Positions 1 to 7,355 of a DNA stretch of 8,844 nt are shown here, piece by piece. How positions within the stretch are numbered: the first letter of the stretch is position 1; each line of letters begins with the position of its first letter. A program made the position numbers and the translations under genes. Under the pieces are notes generated by a model. That model was given only the letters and a program-made list of their open reading frames with translations. It made no database searches and had not been told where the DNA came from. This stretch comes from Fidelibacterota bacterium (GTDB lineage: Bacteria > Fidelibacterota > Marinisomatia > Marinisomatales > TCS55), in assembly GCA_002713455.1 (NCBI GenBank), contig PASX01000053.1, forward strand, positions 7,681 to 16,524, in the 5' to 3' direction.

Positions 1-2080
1 TATGTGGTGTTTTAGTCCAACCATTAATTGAGTAAAAAACTTTTTTTGTTTTTATACCTAGATTAAATGATGATTCAATATTTTCCAGATTACTATATGT
101 TTTTATAAAATTGAATCCTGGCATATATCCATCTTTATCTAAATAATGAACTGTAGGATAATATTGTAAAACATATTTGTTTCTTGGCTGATAATTCATC
201 CCAGGTCTGTATAACATTCTTTCTTCAGGCATTTTGGTTGAAAAATTATTTCTATAATCTATATCCATTGTTTGGGCATCTGGATCTAAAGTTGCATATA
301 AAGGTTTCCCTGGAACATTATAAACAAATGTATCTCTAATACGAAACTTATGATTTTTCCACCAGATTTTATGGACTGTACCATCTTCTAAAATAGTTTC
401 AATTAACTGAGGCATATCTCTATTTCCATACCGAACTATATCTAAACTGATATTCCACGAATTATTTTCTAGCTTAGCTTTTTCAAAACCTTTAATTCCA
501 TAGTCTAAAATTCGAGTATCATGAAGCCAAGGTCGAAAAAACCAATCTAAATCCTCACCACTTACATCTTCCATAGCATCAATAAAACGCTTTTCATTTG
601 TATGTTTTAGCTTCCATCTTTGATAGTATTCTTTCATGCCTTTAAGAAAGGTTTCTTCACCCAAAATATATTTTAATTCATCTAGCATTAGTGATGGCTT
701 TGTATATGCATTCGAACCAGCAGCTCGAGGTGTTTTAAACATATAAGTTGATCTACTAATTGGCTCATCTTGACCACTACTCATAAACCTAATCATACCC
801 CATTGAGTATTTCCTAAGCTATTTCCAAATTTCCAGTATTTCCTTTGCCAACTTTTGTATCGACTATTGGGCAAATCAAATCCCTGATCTCCATATCGAT
901 CCATCATATACCATCTTGTCTGAAAAGATGTAAACCCTTCATCCAACCATGCTTCACGGACCTCATTATTTGCAAGAACACCATAAAACCATATATGTCC
1001 TACCTCATGAAGAATTAAGCCTTCAGATTCACTACCATCCATAACTAACATTGGATATTCCATGCCACCACCAGCTATTCGATCCGTATTTGTAACTTGA
1101 GGATAAGGATACATACCAAACTTATCACTTAACCACTCTATAGCTCTTTCTGTACGAGCTACTACTTTTTTAGTCCATTTTTCCCCATTTTTTTGATTGA
1201 ATAATACGTGGACATCTACACCATTCCATCCACCACTTTCATAAACGAAATTTGGAGTAGTAACCCAAGCAAAGTCATGAACATTCTCAGCATAGAAAGA
1301 AACAATTCGCCTTTCATCTGAATTATATTTTGGCCTACCCGCTTTAAATCCTTTGAGCCACTCTGAAAATTTCTTGCTTGTATCTACACGAACTTCTTCC
1401 CAACCAGGGTCTCCACTGGTTACAGTACCTGTTGATCCAATGATATAGCCTTTAGGTACATCCATTTTTACATCATAATTACCAAACTCTCCATAAAATT
1501 CGCCCTCTGCATGGAATGGTTCGTTAAACCATCCATTTTCATCATAGACAACAACCCTAGGGTACCACTGAGCAAAGTTATATTGTTCTCCAACTCTTCC
1601 ATACCTTTCAGAAAATTCTCCAACTATCTGCTCCCAATCTAGACCAACAGTTATAGATGCACCGGGTAAAAGACCATCAATAATCTTAGCTGATAAAATG
1701 GTATCATCAATTTCAAACGTGTCTACTAAAACTTTTCCATTTTCTTTGATGAAAAAATTACTTACATCATATTTGCTAAAATATCGATCCATTCCTTGCT
1801 TAAATCGATTTTGCCGACTAACTCTACCTAACCCAGCCAAATATTCTCTATGCTTGACAGTCCCTTCTTGAAAAGCATTTGCATATAGATTCAAATAAAA
1901 ATGGTATAAAGTGTCTGGAGAATTATTTTTATATGTTATTGTAGATTGACCAACTAATGTGTGAGTGGAAGTATCCAACTTTACATTCATTTTATAGGAT
2001 ACGAATTGCTGCCAATATTGATTAGCTGATAAAGTAGAAAAAATAAAAATGAGATAAATAATGGATAATCTTTTATTCAT
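1..2080 (-). CDS. M1-family (gluzincin) metallopeptidase, secreted, C-terminus cut by window edge
   Basis: I translated this frame by hand from ATG at 2080; it stays open for 693 codons to the window edge, so the 3' end is missing. The protein starts with a signal peptide (MNKRLSIIYLIFIFSTLSA, likely cleaved after Ala19). An N-terminal beta domain carries QWYPR (171-175) and an EFYGEFG stretch from 194, both typical of bacterial M1 peptidases. The catalytic domain shows GGGMEY (337-342, the GxMEN-type substrate loop), zinc site HEVGH (358-362), third zinc ligand Glu381 in WLDEGF (HEXXH-X18-E), and probable catalytic Tyr459 in AYTK. It should be an active zinc aminopeptidase-like enzyme in the periplasm or at the cell surface. 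After about residue 610 the chain goes on with alternating hydrophobic/aromatic strands around DGYMPGF (650-656), resembling the start of an outer-membrane barrel; this part is inference. It follows the TlpA-like gene after 30 nt and looks like the distal gene of the operon. Confidence 0.93.
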   Translation of the reverse strand, partial: MNKRLSIIYLIFIFSTLSANQYWQQFVSYKMNVKLDTSTHTLVGQSTITYKNNSPDTLYHFYLNLYANAFQEGTVKHREYLAGLGRVSRQNRFKQGMDRYFSKYDVSNFFIKENGKVLVDTFEIDDTILSAKIIDGLLPGASITVGLDWEQIVGEFSERYGRVGEQYNFAQWYPRVVVYDENGWFNEPFHAEGEFYGEFGNYDVKMDVPKGYIIGSTGTVTSGDPGWEEVRVDTSKKFSEWLKGFKAGRPKYNSDERRIVSFYAENVHDFAWVTTPNFVYESGGWNGVDVHVLFNQKNGEKWTKKVVARTERAIEWLSDKFGMYPYPQVTNTDRIAGGGMEYPMLVMDGSESEGLILHEVGHIWFYGVLANNEVREAWLDEGFTSFQTRWYMMDRYGDQGFDLPNSRYKSWQRKYWKFGNSLGNTQWGMIRFMSSGQDEPISRSTYMFKTPRAAGSNAYTKPSLMLDELKYILGEETFLKGMKEYYQRWKLKHTNEKRFIDAMEDVSGEDLDWFFRPWLHDTRILDYGIKGFEKAKLENNSWNISLDIVRYGNRDMPQLIETILEDGTVHKIWWKNHKFRIRDTFVYNVPGKPLYATLDPDAQTMDIDYRNNFSTKMPEERMLYRPGMNYQPRNKYVLQYYPTVHYLDKDGYMPGFNFIKTYSNLENIESSFNLGIKTKKVFYSINGWTKTPH

Positions 2081-2110
2081 TAACAATTTCTAAATGTTAT
2101 TAATTAATAT

Positions 2111-2725
2111 CTATGATTTTGAAAATAAATAAGGTTTCAAATCTTCAAAAAATACTTCTTCTGATCTGGGGCCGACATATCCTTTAACAATGTAACCATC
2201 TCTATCAATAATTAATGTTGTTGGAATTCCAGTAATTGGTTGGCCTATTGCACGACCAAAGTAAGCGGTGACCATTTGAGTCTCATAATCTTCAATATCA
2301 GTCAGAATTGTATACTCCATTTCCCAGTCTTCCATAAAATTAGCTATGGATTTATTCGTTTCGTAAGAACCTCTCTTAAGAGTAATACCAACAATTTCTA
2401 ACCCGTTTTTTCTATATTTTTTATGCAACTTATTAAAATCAGGTATTTCACGTCTACATGGTCCACACCATGTGCCCCAAAAGTTAAGTAAAATAACTTT
2501 TCCTTTATTCTCACTTAATTTAAAAAGTCTTCCATCAACTGTTTTTAGGGTGAAATCTGGAGCTTTAATTGCATAGTCAGGTCGCTGAGGTTGACTACTA
2601 GGGAGTTGTACAGGTTTTTGTATTGTCGCTGACTTTTGAGTAGGATATGCTTTATCTTTTTGTCCACAACTAATAGCTATAAAAATTGACATTATAAATA
2701 AAATTTTCATTTTTACTATACTCAT
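2111..2725 (-). CDS. TlpA/ResA-like thioredoxin-fold lipoprotein
   Basis: A 204-residue thiol-disulfide oxidoreductase of the AhpC/TSA-Redoxin or TlpA type. Residues 1-20 form a lipoprotein signal with lipobox AISC (Cys20), followed by a Gln/Pro/Ser-rich linker to about 50, so the thioredoxin domain is tethered to a membrane and faces the periplasm or outside. The domain has APDF (55-58), active-site WCGPC (86-90) and the cis-proline motif GIPTT (Pro168). Family members reduce cytochrome c apoproteins or other periplasmic disulfides and are recharged by CcdA/DsbD proteins. The start codon directly follows the stop of dsbD (TAAATG), so the two are probably translationally coupled; GGTGG lies just before the ATG. 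An in-frame ATG five codons later would give a more typical short lipoprotein signal (MKILFIMS), so the exact start is uncertain. The exact partner protein cannot be read from the sequence. Confidence 0.93.
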   Translation of the reverse strand: MSIVKMKILFIMSIFIAISCGQKDKAYPTQKSATIQKPVQLPSSQPQRPDYAIKAPDFTLKTVDGRLFKLSENKGKVILLNFWGTWCGPCRREIPDFNKLHKKYRKNGLEIVGITLKRGSYETNKSIANFMEDWEMEYTILTDIEDYETQMVTAYFGRAIGQPITGIPTTLIIDRDGYIVKGYVGPRSEEVFFEDLKPYLFSKS

Positions 2726-4597
2726 TTAACCACCCAATCCAACATCTAAAAAATCTATAAAATCATTAATATTTCTTGTCATTCCTGGAAAAGTAGCAAT
2801 CACTTCATCTTCTGGACTTAGGATTACATAAAATGGTAATGCCGCAGTCCCAAATCTTTCAATTTCATATTCCTGATTTTCTCGATGATTGGGTCCGCCA
2901 TCAGTATATAATTGGACTAAGATCATTTCCTTGAATCTATCATGAACATCTTTTTTTATAAATACGTTTGCTTCCATCCAACGGCAATTTGTACACGTGT
3001 AACCAGTAAAATCAATGAAAACTGATTTCCCAGAAGCTTGTGCCTCTATTAAAGCATCGTCGAGACTTCTATACCAGGTTAATTCTTCTGACATAGATTG
3101 ACCGCTACTTATTATAGCACCCGTCGTCCCTTCAATCTTTGGTGGTAAATAAGAATATATTAAACCATGTATACGTTGACCAAATAAACCAGATGTTAAA
3201 TAAAGACCAAAAGTTAAAAAAGCCGTACTAAGCATTAGTCGTGGAACACTAATTAATTTTAGAGGAGAATCATGAGGCAATTGAATTTTTCCTAATAAAT
3301 AAAAACCAGTAAGCAACATCAATACGGCCCATACGGCTAAGACTGCATTATGTGAGAAAAATCCCCAACCCCATACCAAATCGGTATTACTTAAAAACTT
3401 AAATGCCGCTGCCATTTCTAAAAATCCCATGACAACTTTCACAGAGTTTAACCACCCTCCAGACTTAGGTAGTTTGGCTAAATATTGAGGGAAAAGGGCT
3501 AAGAAAAAGAATGGGAAAGCAAATGCGGCACTAAAAACTACCATACCAAGGAATGGCCAAAACCATTGACCTTGTGAGGCAGAAACTAGTAATAATCCCA
3601 CGAATTGAACAGTACAGGTAAAACTCGTAAGAGTAAATGTTACAGCCATAAAGAGAGTACCAATTATTCCACCTCTACCTTCTTGACTCATTGATAACTC
3701 TTTTAATTTTGCAGGCATTTCTATTTCATACATACCAAAAAGAGATAGAGCAAAATAAATAAATAGTGCGGCAATAAATAGATTCACCCAAGGATTTGCT
3801 GCCAATTGATTAGCACCTGAAGCACCCAATGTTAACGCTAAAATAAATCCTAGAATTGAGAAAGTTGCAATGATCCCTAAAGTATAAATTATTGCATTAC
3901 TAAGAGGTTTTCTTTCTCCAACTTCACCTTGATGTATAAAATATGATACTGTAATTGGAATCATTGGAAAAACACATGGAGTTAGTAAAGATAAAAAGGC
4001 CATTGATATAGCCAATAAAATAAATGAGAAAAAACCCTTTTCTATTTCTGCGCTTAGATTCATATCCATAGAAGAAGTATTTACAACTGGCGCCATAATC
4101 ATTTCTGTTTTCCCATCCCTTATTGGCCCAGATTCAACTACTATAGGAACAATTAATTCCTCTACTTTTGGAGGATAACAAAGTGATGTATTACATACTT
4201 GAAAAAGAACCGATACCTCTAAATCGTATGTCCCTGGAGATATATTTGCACTTAATAAAACTGGAGCCGTAAATGTTGCGCTACCTTTATGGAAACGAGT
4301 ATTAGTTAAAAATCCTTCATCATATTTTTCTGTTGGCTCTTCTTCTAGCACCATACCTGCCTTTTCAACAATGTCGGAAGCAACTGTTACATTTGATGCA
4401 ACTGGACCTTTCCCTTGATCTCTTAATGCATATATCCACCATTCTTCGTCCATAGATGCACTAACAACTATTTCAGCGACTTCACCAGGTCTTGCTATGT
4501 CATCAACTTTTGCAGATAAAGTAACTGGGCTTTCAAATTGTGCAGAAACAAAACTGAAGGTAAAAAACAGAGATAAAAATAATAATTTTTTAATCAT
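2726..4597 (-). CDS. dsbD: Thiol:disulfide interchange protein DsbD
   Basis: A 623-residue protein with the full three-module DsbD layout. A signal peptide (1-19, VSA before Gln20) precedes a periplasmic alpha domain with Cys135 and Cys140 (VCNTSLCYPP). The central DsbD/CcdA-type membrane domain spans about 188-473 with roughly eight hydrophobic segments and two membrane cysteines: Cys208 in LTPCVFPMIP and Cys328 in FTCTVQFVG. The C-terminal thioredoxin-like gamma domain has active site CTNC (535-538) and a likely cis-proline in ALPFY (Pro588). Known DsbD proteins carry electrons from cytoplasmic thioredoxin through membrane, gamma and alpha domains to periplasmic acceptors. All three cysteine pairs are present, so the relay looks complete. 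Unusually, no proline follows Cys328 where the family generally has one close by. It begins 33 nt after the isomerase gene, with no clear Shine-Dalgarno site, and abuts the TlpA-like gene, a likely acceptor. Confidence 0.95.
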   Translation of the reverse strand: MIKKLLFLSLFFTFSFVSAQFESPVTLSAKVDDIARPGEVAEIVVSASMDEEWWIYALRDQGKGPVASNVTVASDIVEKAGMVLEEEPTEKYDEGFLTNTRFHKGSATFTAPVLLSANISPGTYDLEVSVLFQVCNTSLCYPPKVEELIVPIVVESGPIRDGKTEMIMAPVVNTSSMDMNLSAEIEKGFFSFILLAISMAFLSLLTPCVFPMIPITVSYFIHQGEVGERKPLSNAIIYTLGIIATFSILGFILALTLGASGANQLAANPWVNLFIAALFIYFALSLFGMYEIEMPAKLKELSMSQEGRGGIIGTLFMAVTFTLTSFTCTVQFVGLLLVSASQGQWFWPFLGMVVFSAAFAFPFFFLALFPQYLAKLPKSGGWLNSVKVVMGFLEMAAAFKFLSNTDLVWGWGFFSHNAVLAVWAVLMLLTGFYLLGKIQLPHDSPLKLISVPRLMLSTAFLTFGLYLTSGLFGQRIHGLIYSYLPPKIEGTTGAIISSGQSMSEELTWYRSLDDALIEAQASGKSVFIDFTGYTCTNCRWMEANVFIKKDVHDRFKEMILVQLYTDGGPNHRENQEYEIERFGTAALPFYVILSPEDEVIATFPGMTRNINDFIDFLDVGLGG

Positions 4598-4630
4598 ATA
4601 AAATTAGTAATAACAATTATAAAGTTGATA

Positions 4631-5278
4631 TTAAGTCTCCATTGCCTGACTTTGTTTCATAATTTTAACTGTCATAGTTACTTTTTCAAAAGGGTTATCT
4701 CCATCAGGGCCACCATAGTATTGGTTTTGTTTATTGGGCCTATCTACATTAACTATTTTATCAATCACGTCTAAACCTTTAATAACTTTCCCAAAAACTG
4801 TATATTGATTATTTAATTGTGGAGTTGGCCCATGGCAAATAAAAAATTGACTTGAACCACTATCTGGATTCTGAGATCTAGCCATTGAAAGAGTTCCTTT
4901 AACATGTAATGAATCATTAAACTCCGCAGGGATTGTCCATGTAGATGGGTCTTCTTCGCGACCAACATAAGCATCAGTTTTACCACCAAAAAATTTTCCT
5001 GCACGACCTCCTGTTCCATCGTTCATTCGGTTATCATCTTTAGAATTAGGGTCGCCACCCTGTATGACAAAGCCTGGTATGACACGATGAAATGTTGTAC
5101 CATCAAAATATCCTTCTTCTGCTAAAATCTTAAAGCTCTCAACATGCATAGGTGCTACATCAGGATAAAATTCAATAACCATTGCTCCATATGATGTTGA
5201 TAAAACAGCAACATCATTATCTTTTTCACAACTCATAAACAAAACTCCAATTAATAATAACCCAATTATTTTTTTCAA
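4631..5278 (-). CDS. Cyclophilin-type peptidyl-prolyl cis-trans isomerase, lipoprotein
   Basis: A 215-residue cyclophilin that speeds cis-trans isomerisation of X-Pro bonds. Residues 1-17 are a lipoprotein signal ([10 protein letters not shown] core, lipobox FMSC, Cys17), so it acts in the envelope. The cyclophilin fold is clear: [15 protein letters not shown] (63-77) with catalytic Arg65, GTGG (88-91), GTLSMAR (128-134), SSQFFI (142-147) and the [16 protein letters not shown] block (158-173). The tryptophan of the human cyclophilin A pocket is replaced by the LNNQY form usual in bacteria. An insertion between GTGG and GTLSMAR enlarges the loop region. The start codon is TTG, not ATG: no in-frame ATG precedes the signal peptide, and AGGAG lies 9 nt upstream. 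The TTG overlaps the pyrE stop (TTGA), implying coupled translation. Residues after Cys17 (EKDND) resemble Bacteroidota lipoprotein surface-export signals. Confidence 0.94.
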   Translation of the reverse strand: MKKIIGLLLIGVLFMSCEKDNDVAVLSTSYGAMVIEFYPDVAPMHVESFKILAEEGYFDGTTFHRVIPGFVIQGGDPNSKDDNRMNDGTGGRAGKFFGGKTDAYVGREEDPSTWTIPAEFNDSLHVKGTLSMARSQNPDSGSSQFFICHGPTPQLNNQYTVFGKVIKGLDVIDKIVNVDRPNKQNQYYGGPDGDNPFEKVTMTVKIMKQSQAMET

Positions 5279-5853
5279 CTCTTTAAACTCCTACTTCCAG
5301 GTTTTTCTATAGGTATTTTTGCCAAATCTTCAGGTATTTCATTTTCATCAAAACTTTGTACTTCTAATTTTACAATAGAAAATTGATTTTCATGAAGAAT
5401 AACATTTCCATTACTTCTGTCAACGATAATTCCAACGCCAACCACCTCGCCTCCTAATTCTTCAACTGCTTGCATAACTTCTTTAACCGAGCCACCAGTG
5501 GTAATGACATCTTCAACAACGAGAATTTTCTCTCCAGGAGTTATACTAAAACCTCTCCGAAGTATCATATTTCCATCCTCACGCTCGGCAAAAATAGTTT
5601 TTTTATCTAAATCTCCACCCACTCTAGTACCAATTACTATACCGCCTACAGCCGGGGAAATTACAGTATTTATATTTAAAGTTTTAAAATGATCTGAGAT
5701 AGTTTTTGAGAATAAATTTAAATATTTAGGATATTGAAGTACCTTAGCACATTGAAAATATGAAGAACTATGTCTACCTGATGTTAATACGAAATGACCT
5801 TCCATTAGTGCACCCGTTTTTCTAAAAATATCCAAATATTCTTTATTTTCCAT
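5275..5853 (-). CDS. pyrE: Orotate phosphoribosyltransferase
   Basis: A 192-residue PyrE, the cytoplasmic enzyme joining orotate to PRPP to give orotidine 5'-phosphate, the fifth step of UMP synthesis. Visible motifs are [11 protein letters not shown] near the N-terminus (23-33, the SGRxS substrate loop), SPAVGG (66-71), the FAERE segment (88-92) and the 13-residue PRPP signature, core [11 protein letters not shown] (112-122). Length is normal for the short Thermus/Bacteroidota-type enzymes, which also have Thr where E. coli PyrE has a Lys in the first loop. I chose ATG at 5853 because it gives the normal N-terminus MENKEYL and a TGATG junction with the pyrF stop; a TTG one codon upstream (5856) is possible but unneeded. 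Its stop overlaps the isomerase start by four bases. Confidence 0.96.
   Translation of the reverse strand: MENKEYLDIFRKTGALMEGHFVLTSGRHSSSYFQCAKVLQYPKYLNLFSKTISDHFKTLNINTVISPAVGGIVIGTRVGGDLDKKTIFAEREDGNMILRRGFSITPGEKILVVEDVITTGGSVKEVMQAVEELGGEVVGVGIIVDRSNGNVILHENQFSIVKLEVQSFDENEIPEDLAKIPIEKPGSRSLKS
5288..5292 (-). promoter_or_regulatory. Shine-Dalgarno site for the TTG-started isomerase gene
   Basis: On the minus strand AGGAG sits inside the last codons of pyrE, 9 nt before the TTG at 5278. Other genes in this window mostly lack a clear site, so this one helps decide the non-ATG start. Confidence 0.7.
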
Positions 5854-6656
5854 CAACTATACTCACGCATTTGTTCTAAAAATTGTTTTGCAGAGTCTCT
5901 AATTGCGATTTCACTCAAATCTCCTGCAAAACTAATCCCCCTTGAAATATTAATTATAGCTATACCATTCTGATTGCCATATTCCATACTTTTTTTAAGG
6001 TCTCCTCCTTGAGCTCCAATGCCTGGAATCAACATCGGTAAATTATGTGCAATATTTCTCACTCGAGTAATTTCCTCTGGCATAGTTGCTCCAACAACTA
6101 AACCTATATTATCATTTTTATTCCATTTAACGGCTAATCTAGCTATTTGTTCAAATAATAATTGATTTGACGAAAGTCTTAAATCTTGGACATCTTTAGC
6201 TGAGGAATTTGAAGTTCGACAAAGTAGAAAAACTCCTTTGTTTGATTGCAAAACAAAAGGGCCAATCGAGTCATAACCTAAATATGGACTTAAAGTAATA
6301 GAATCAAAACCAAAATGATCAAACAAACTCATTGCATATTGTTTTGCGGTATTTCCAATATCACCACGTTTGGCATCCCCGATTGTAATTGTTTCTGGAC
6401 CTATATAATCCATGGTTTCTTCTAGCCATTTAAAGCCATTACTTCCCCACCTCTCAAAAAATGCTAAATTTGGTTTAAATGCCACAGCTAGGTCTCTTGT
6501 AGCATCAATAACTTTAAAGGTATGCGATTTTAATTCCTCTAAAGATGAATTTGGATTATTTAATCCCTCAGGATTAATATCCAAACCAATACATAGATGA
6601 CTATTCTTTATTTTTATTTCATCTAAAAGTCGTTTATTAAATGATTCCATTGCCAT
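5853..6656 (-). CDS. pyrF: Orotidine 5'-phosphate decarboxylase (subfamily 2)
   Basis: A 267-residue PyrF, which decarboxylates orotidine 5'-phosphate to UMP, the last step of de novo pyrimidine synthesis. Motifs in order: CIGLDINPE (22-30) with Asp25, AFKPN (59-63) with Lys61, the catalytic signature [16 protein letters not shown] (93-108) with Asp94, Lys96 and Asp99, GATMPEE (189-195), the phosphate loop PGIGAQGGD (211-219) and SRG (238-240) with Arg239. Length and the [11 protein letters not shown] form fit the longer subfamily-2 enzymes rather than the shorter E. coli type. It is the first gene of the six-gene run and is joined to pyrE by a one-base TGATG overlap. The start is the first of two close ATG codons (6656; the other is 6650); neither has a convincing Shine-Dalgarno site, and an in-frame stop lies further upstream. 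Confidence 0.96.
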   Translation of the reverse strand: MAMESFNKRLLDEIKIKNSHLCIGLDINPEGLNNPNSSLEELKSHTFKVIDATRDLAVAFKPNLAFFERWGSNGFKWLEETMDYIGPETITIGDAKRGDIGNTAKQYAMSLFDHFGFDSITLSPYLGYDSIGPFVLQSNKGVFLLCRTSNSSAKDVQDLRLSSNQLLFEQIARLAVKWNKNDNIGLVVGATMPEEITRVRNIAHNLPMLIPGIGAQGGDLKKSMEYGNQNGIAIINISRGISFAGDLSEIAIRDSAKQFLEQMREYS

Positions 6657-6740
6657 TGAATTTACTCTGCTTAATGGTGAACCTGAAAAAAGAATGTATC
6701 ATGTTTATAAATAATAATTTGCCAATTAAATTCCACATCA
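6657..6740. promoter_or_regulatory. Divergent spacer between pyrF operon and GNAT gene, probable promoters
   Basis: This 84-bp AT-rich spacer must hold signals for both directions. For the minus strand, TGATACATT (6701-6693) resembles an extended -10 element, and TTGGCA (6725-6720) is close to a -35 box, but the 21-nt gap between them is too long for a normal pair. For the plus strand only general AT-rich TATAA-like sequence near 6705-6720 is seen. I see no operator, riboswitch or attenuator that I could defend. Confidence 0.4.
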
Positions 6741-7355
6741 ATGAATCAACTTTCTTTAAGCAATTCTCCAATTTCAGATATACAAGTCATCGCTTCCAGT
6801 GGTCCTTTCCAAATTGAACTTTTAAAACATGTAGGTGAGAATGATTATTCTCAATTAATTTTAATTTCTAAAACCCTTGAAGTAGATTATGGAAAAAAAG
6901 CAATTCTTACACATGAAACAATTCAAAAATACTTTAATAAAGAAGGAGCCTTACCTTTTATCGCACGATATCGAAAACGAATAATTGGATATATTATTGG
7001 TATACCACTAGAGGAATTAAGCCATGAACCATGGGCAAGAATGGATGAGAACTTTGGCAAGAACAATACATTATATACCTATGCATTTGTTGTAGAATCA
7101 GAGTTTAAAGGTAATGGATATGCAAAAATGCTAAAACGCGTATTCTTGAGTTGGGCTGAAAAACATAATCATATTGATTTTATAACAGGCCATGTAATTA
7201 ATGGAATATCAGCTAAATTTACTGGGGATATTCGTATTATTAACCGAGTTGAAAATTGGCAAGGCACAGGTAAAACTTTTGAATACTATCAAAGGGATAT
7301 CAAATCAAAAGGACCATTACAGAAAAACAACCCCCCCATAATAAATAGAACCTAA
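6741..7355 (+). CDS. GNAT-family N-acetyltransferase, substrate unknown
   Basis: A 204-residue protein with a GNAT acetyltransferase core, expected to move an acetyl group from acetyl-CoA to an amine. The beta strand LYTYAFVVES (111-120) runs into the acetyl-CoA pyrophosphate loop EFKGNGYAKML (121-131; the R/Q/K-x-x-G-x-G/A pattern with Lys123, Gly124, Gly126, Ala128), then helix KRVFLSWAEKH (132-142) and strand HIDFITGHV (144-152). The end, about 163-187, with GTGKTFEYYQRDI, fits the last two strands. Strand FIARYRKRIIGYIIG (73-87) is the usual beta2-beta3 hairpin. About 60 residues precede the recognisable core, and a charged, Pro-containing tail of about 16 residues follows. No signal peptide, so cytoplasmic. 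It starts at ATG without a clear Shine-Dalgarno site. It lies between divergent pyrF and convergent symporter genes, which give no substrate clue. Confidence 0.82.
   Translation: MNQLSLSNSPISDIQVIASSGPFQIELLKHVGENDYSQLILISKTLEVDYGKKAILTHETIQKYFNKEGALPFIARYRKRIIGYIIGIPLEELSHEPWARMDENFGKNNTLYTYAFVVESEFKGNGYAKMLKRVFLSWAEKHNHIDFITGHVINGISAKFTGDIRIINRVENWQGTGKTFEYYQRDIKSKGPLQKNNPPIINRT

Noticed and set aside
2081..2110. TAACA/TGTTA inverted repeat between the TlpA-like and peptidase genes as a terminator
   Set aside because: Only about five A/T-rich pairs (the left arm lies at 2081-2085), with no GC stem and no T-run in the proper place.
4813..5019. Second minus-strand frame inside the isomerase gene
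   Set aside because: Shifted frame over the conserved cyclophilin core; the main frame holds all motifs.
5498..5692. Open frame on the plus strand inside pyrE
   Set aside because: Fully antisense to a strongly supported gene, with no domain, no clear ribosome site and a composition expected of a mirror frame.
6412..6600. Open frame on the plus strand inside pyrF
   Set aside because: Lies antisense over well-conserved PyrF motifs; no independent evidence of coding.
7331..7337. Run of seven C in the GNAT gene, possible phase-variable tract
   Set aside because: A one-base loss or gain only trims or alters the last few residues, since stops follow at once in the other frames. It cannot switch the enzyme off, though it may be a sequencing-error spot.
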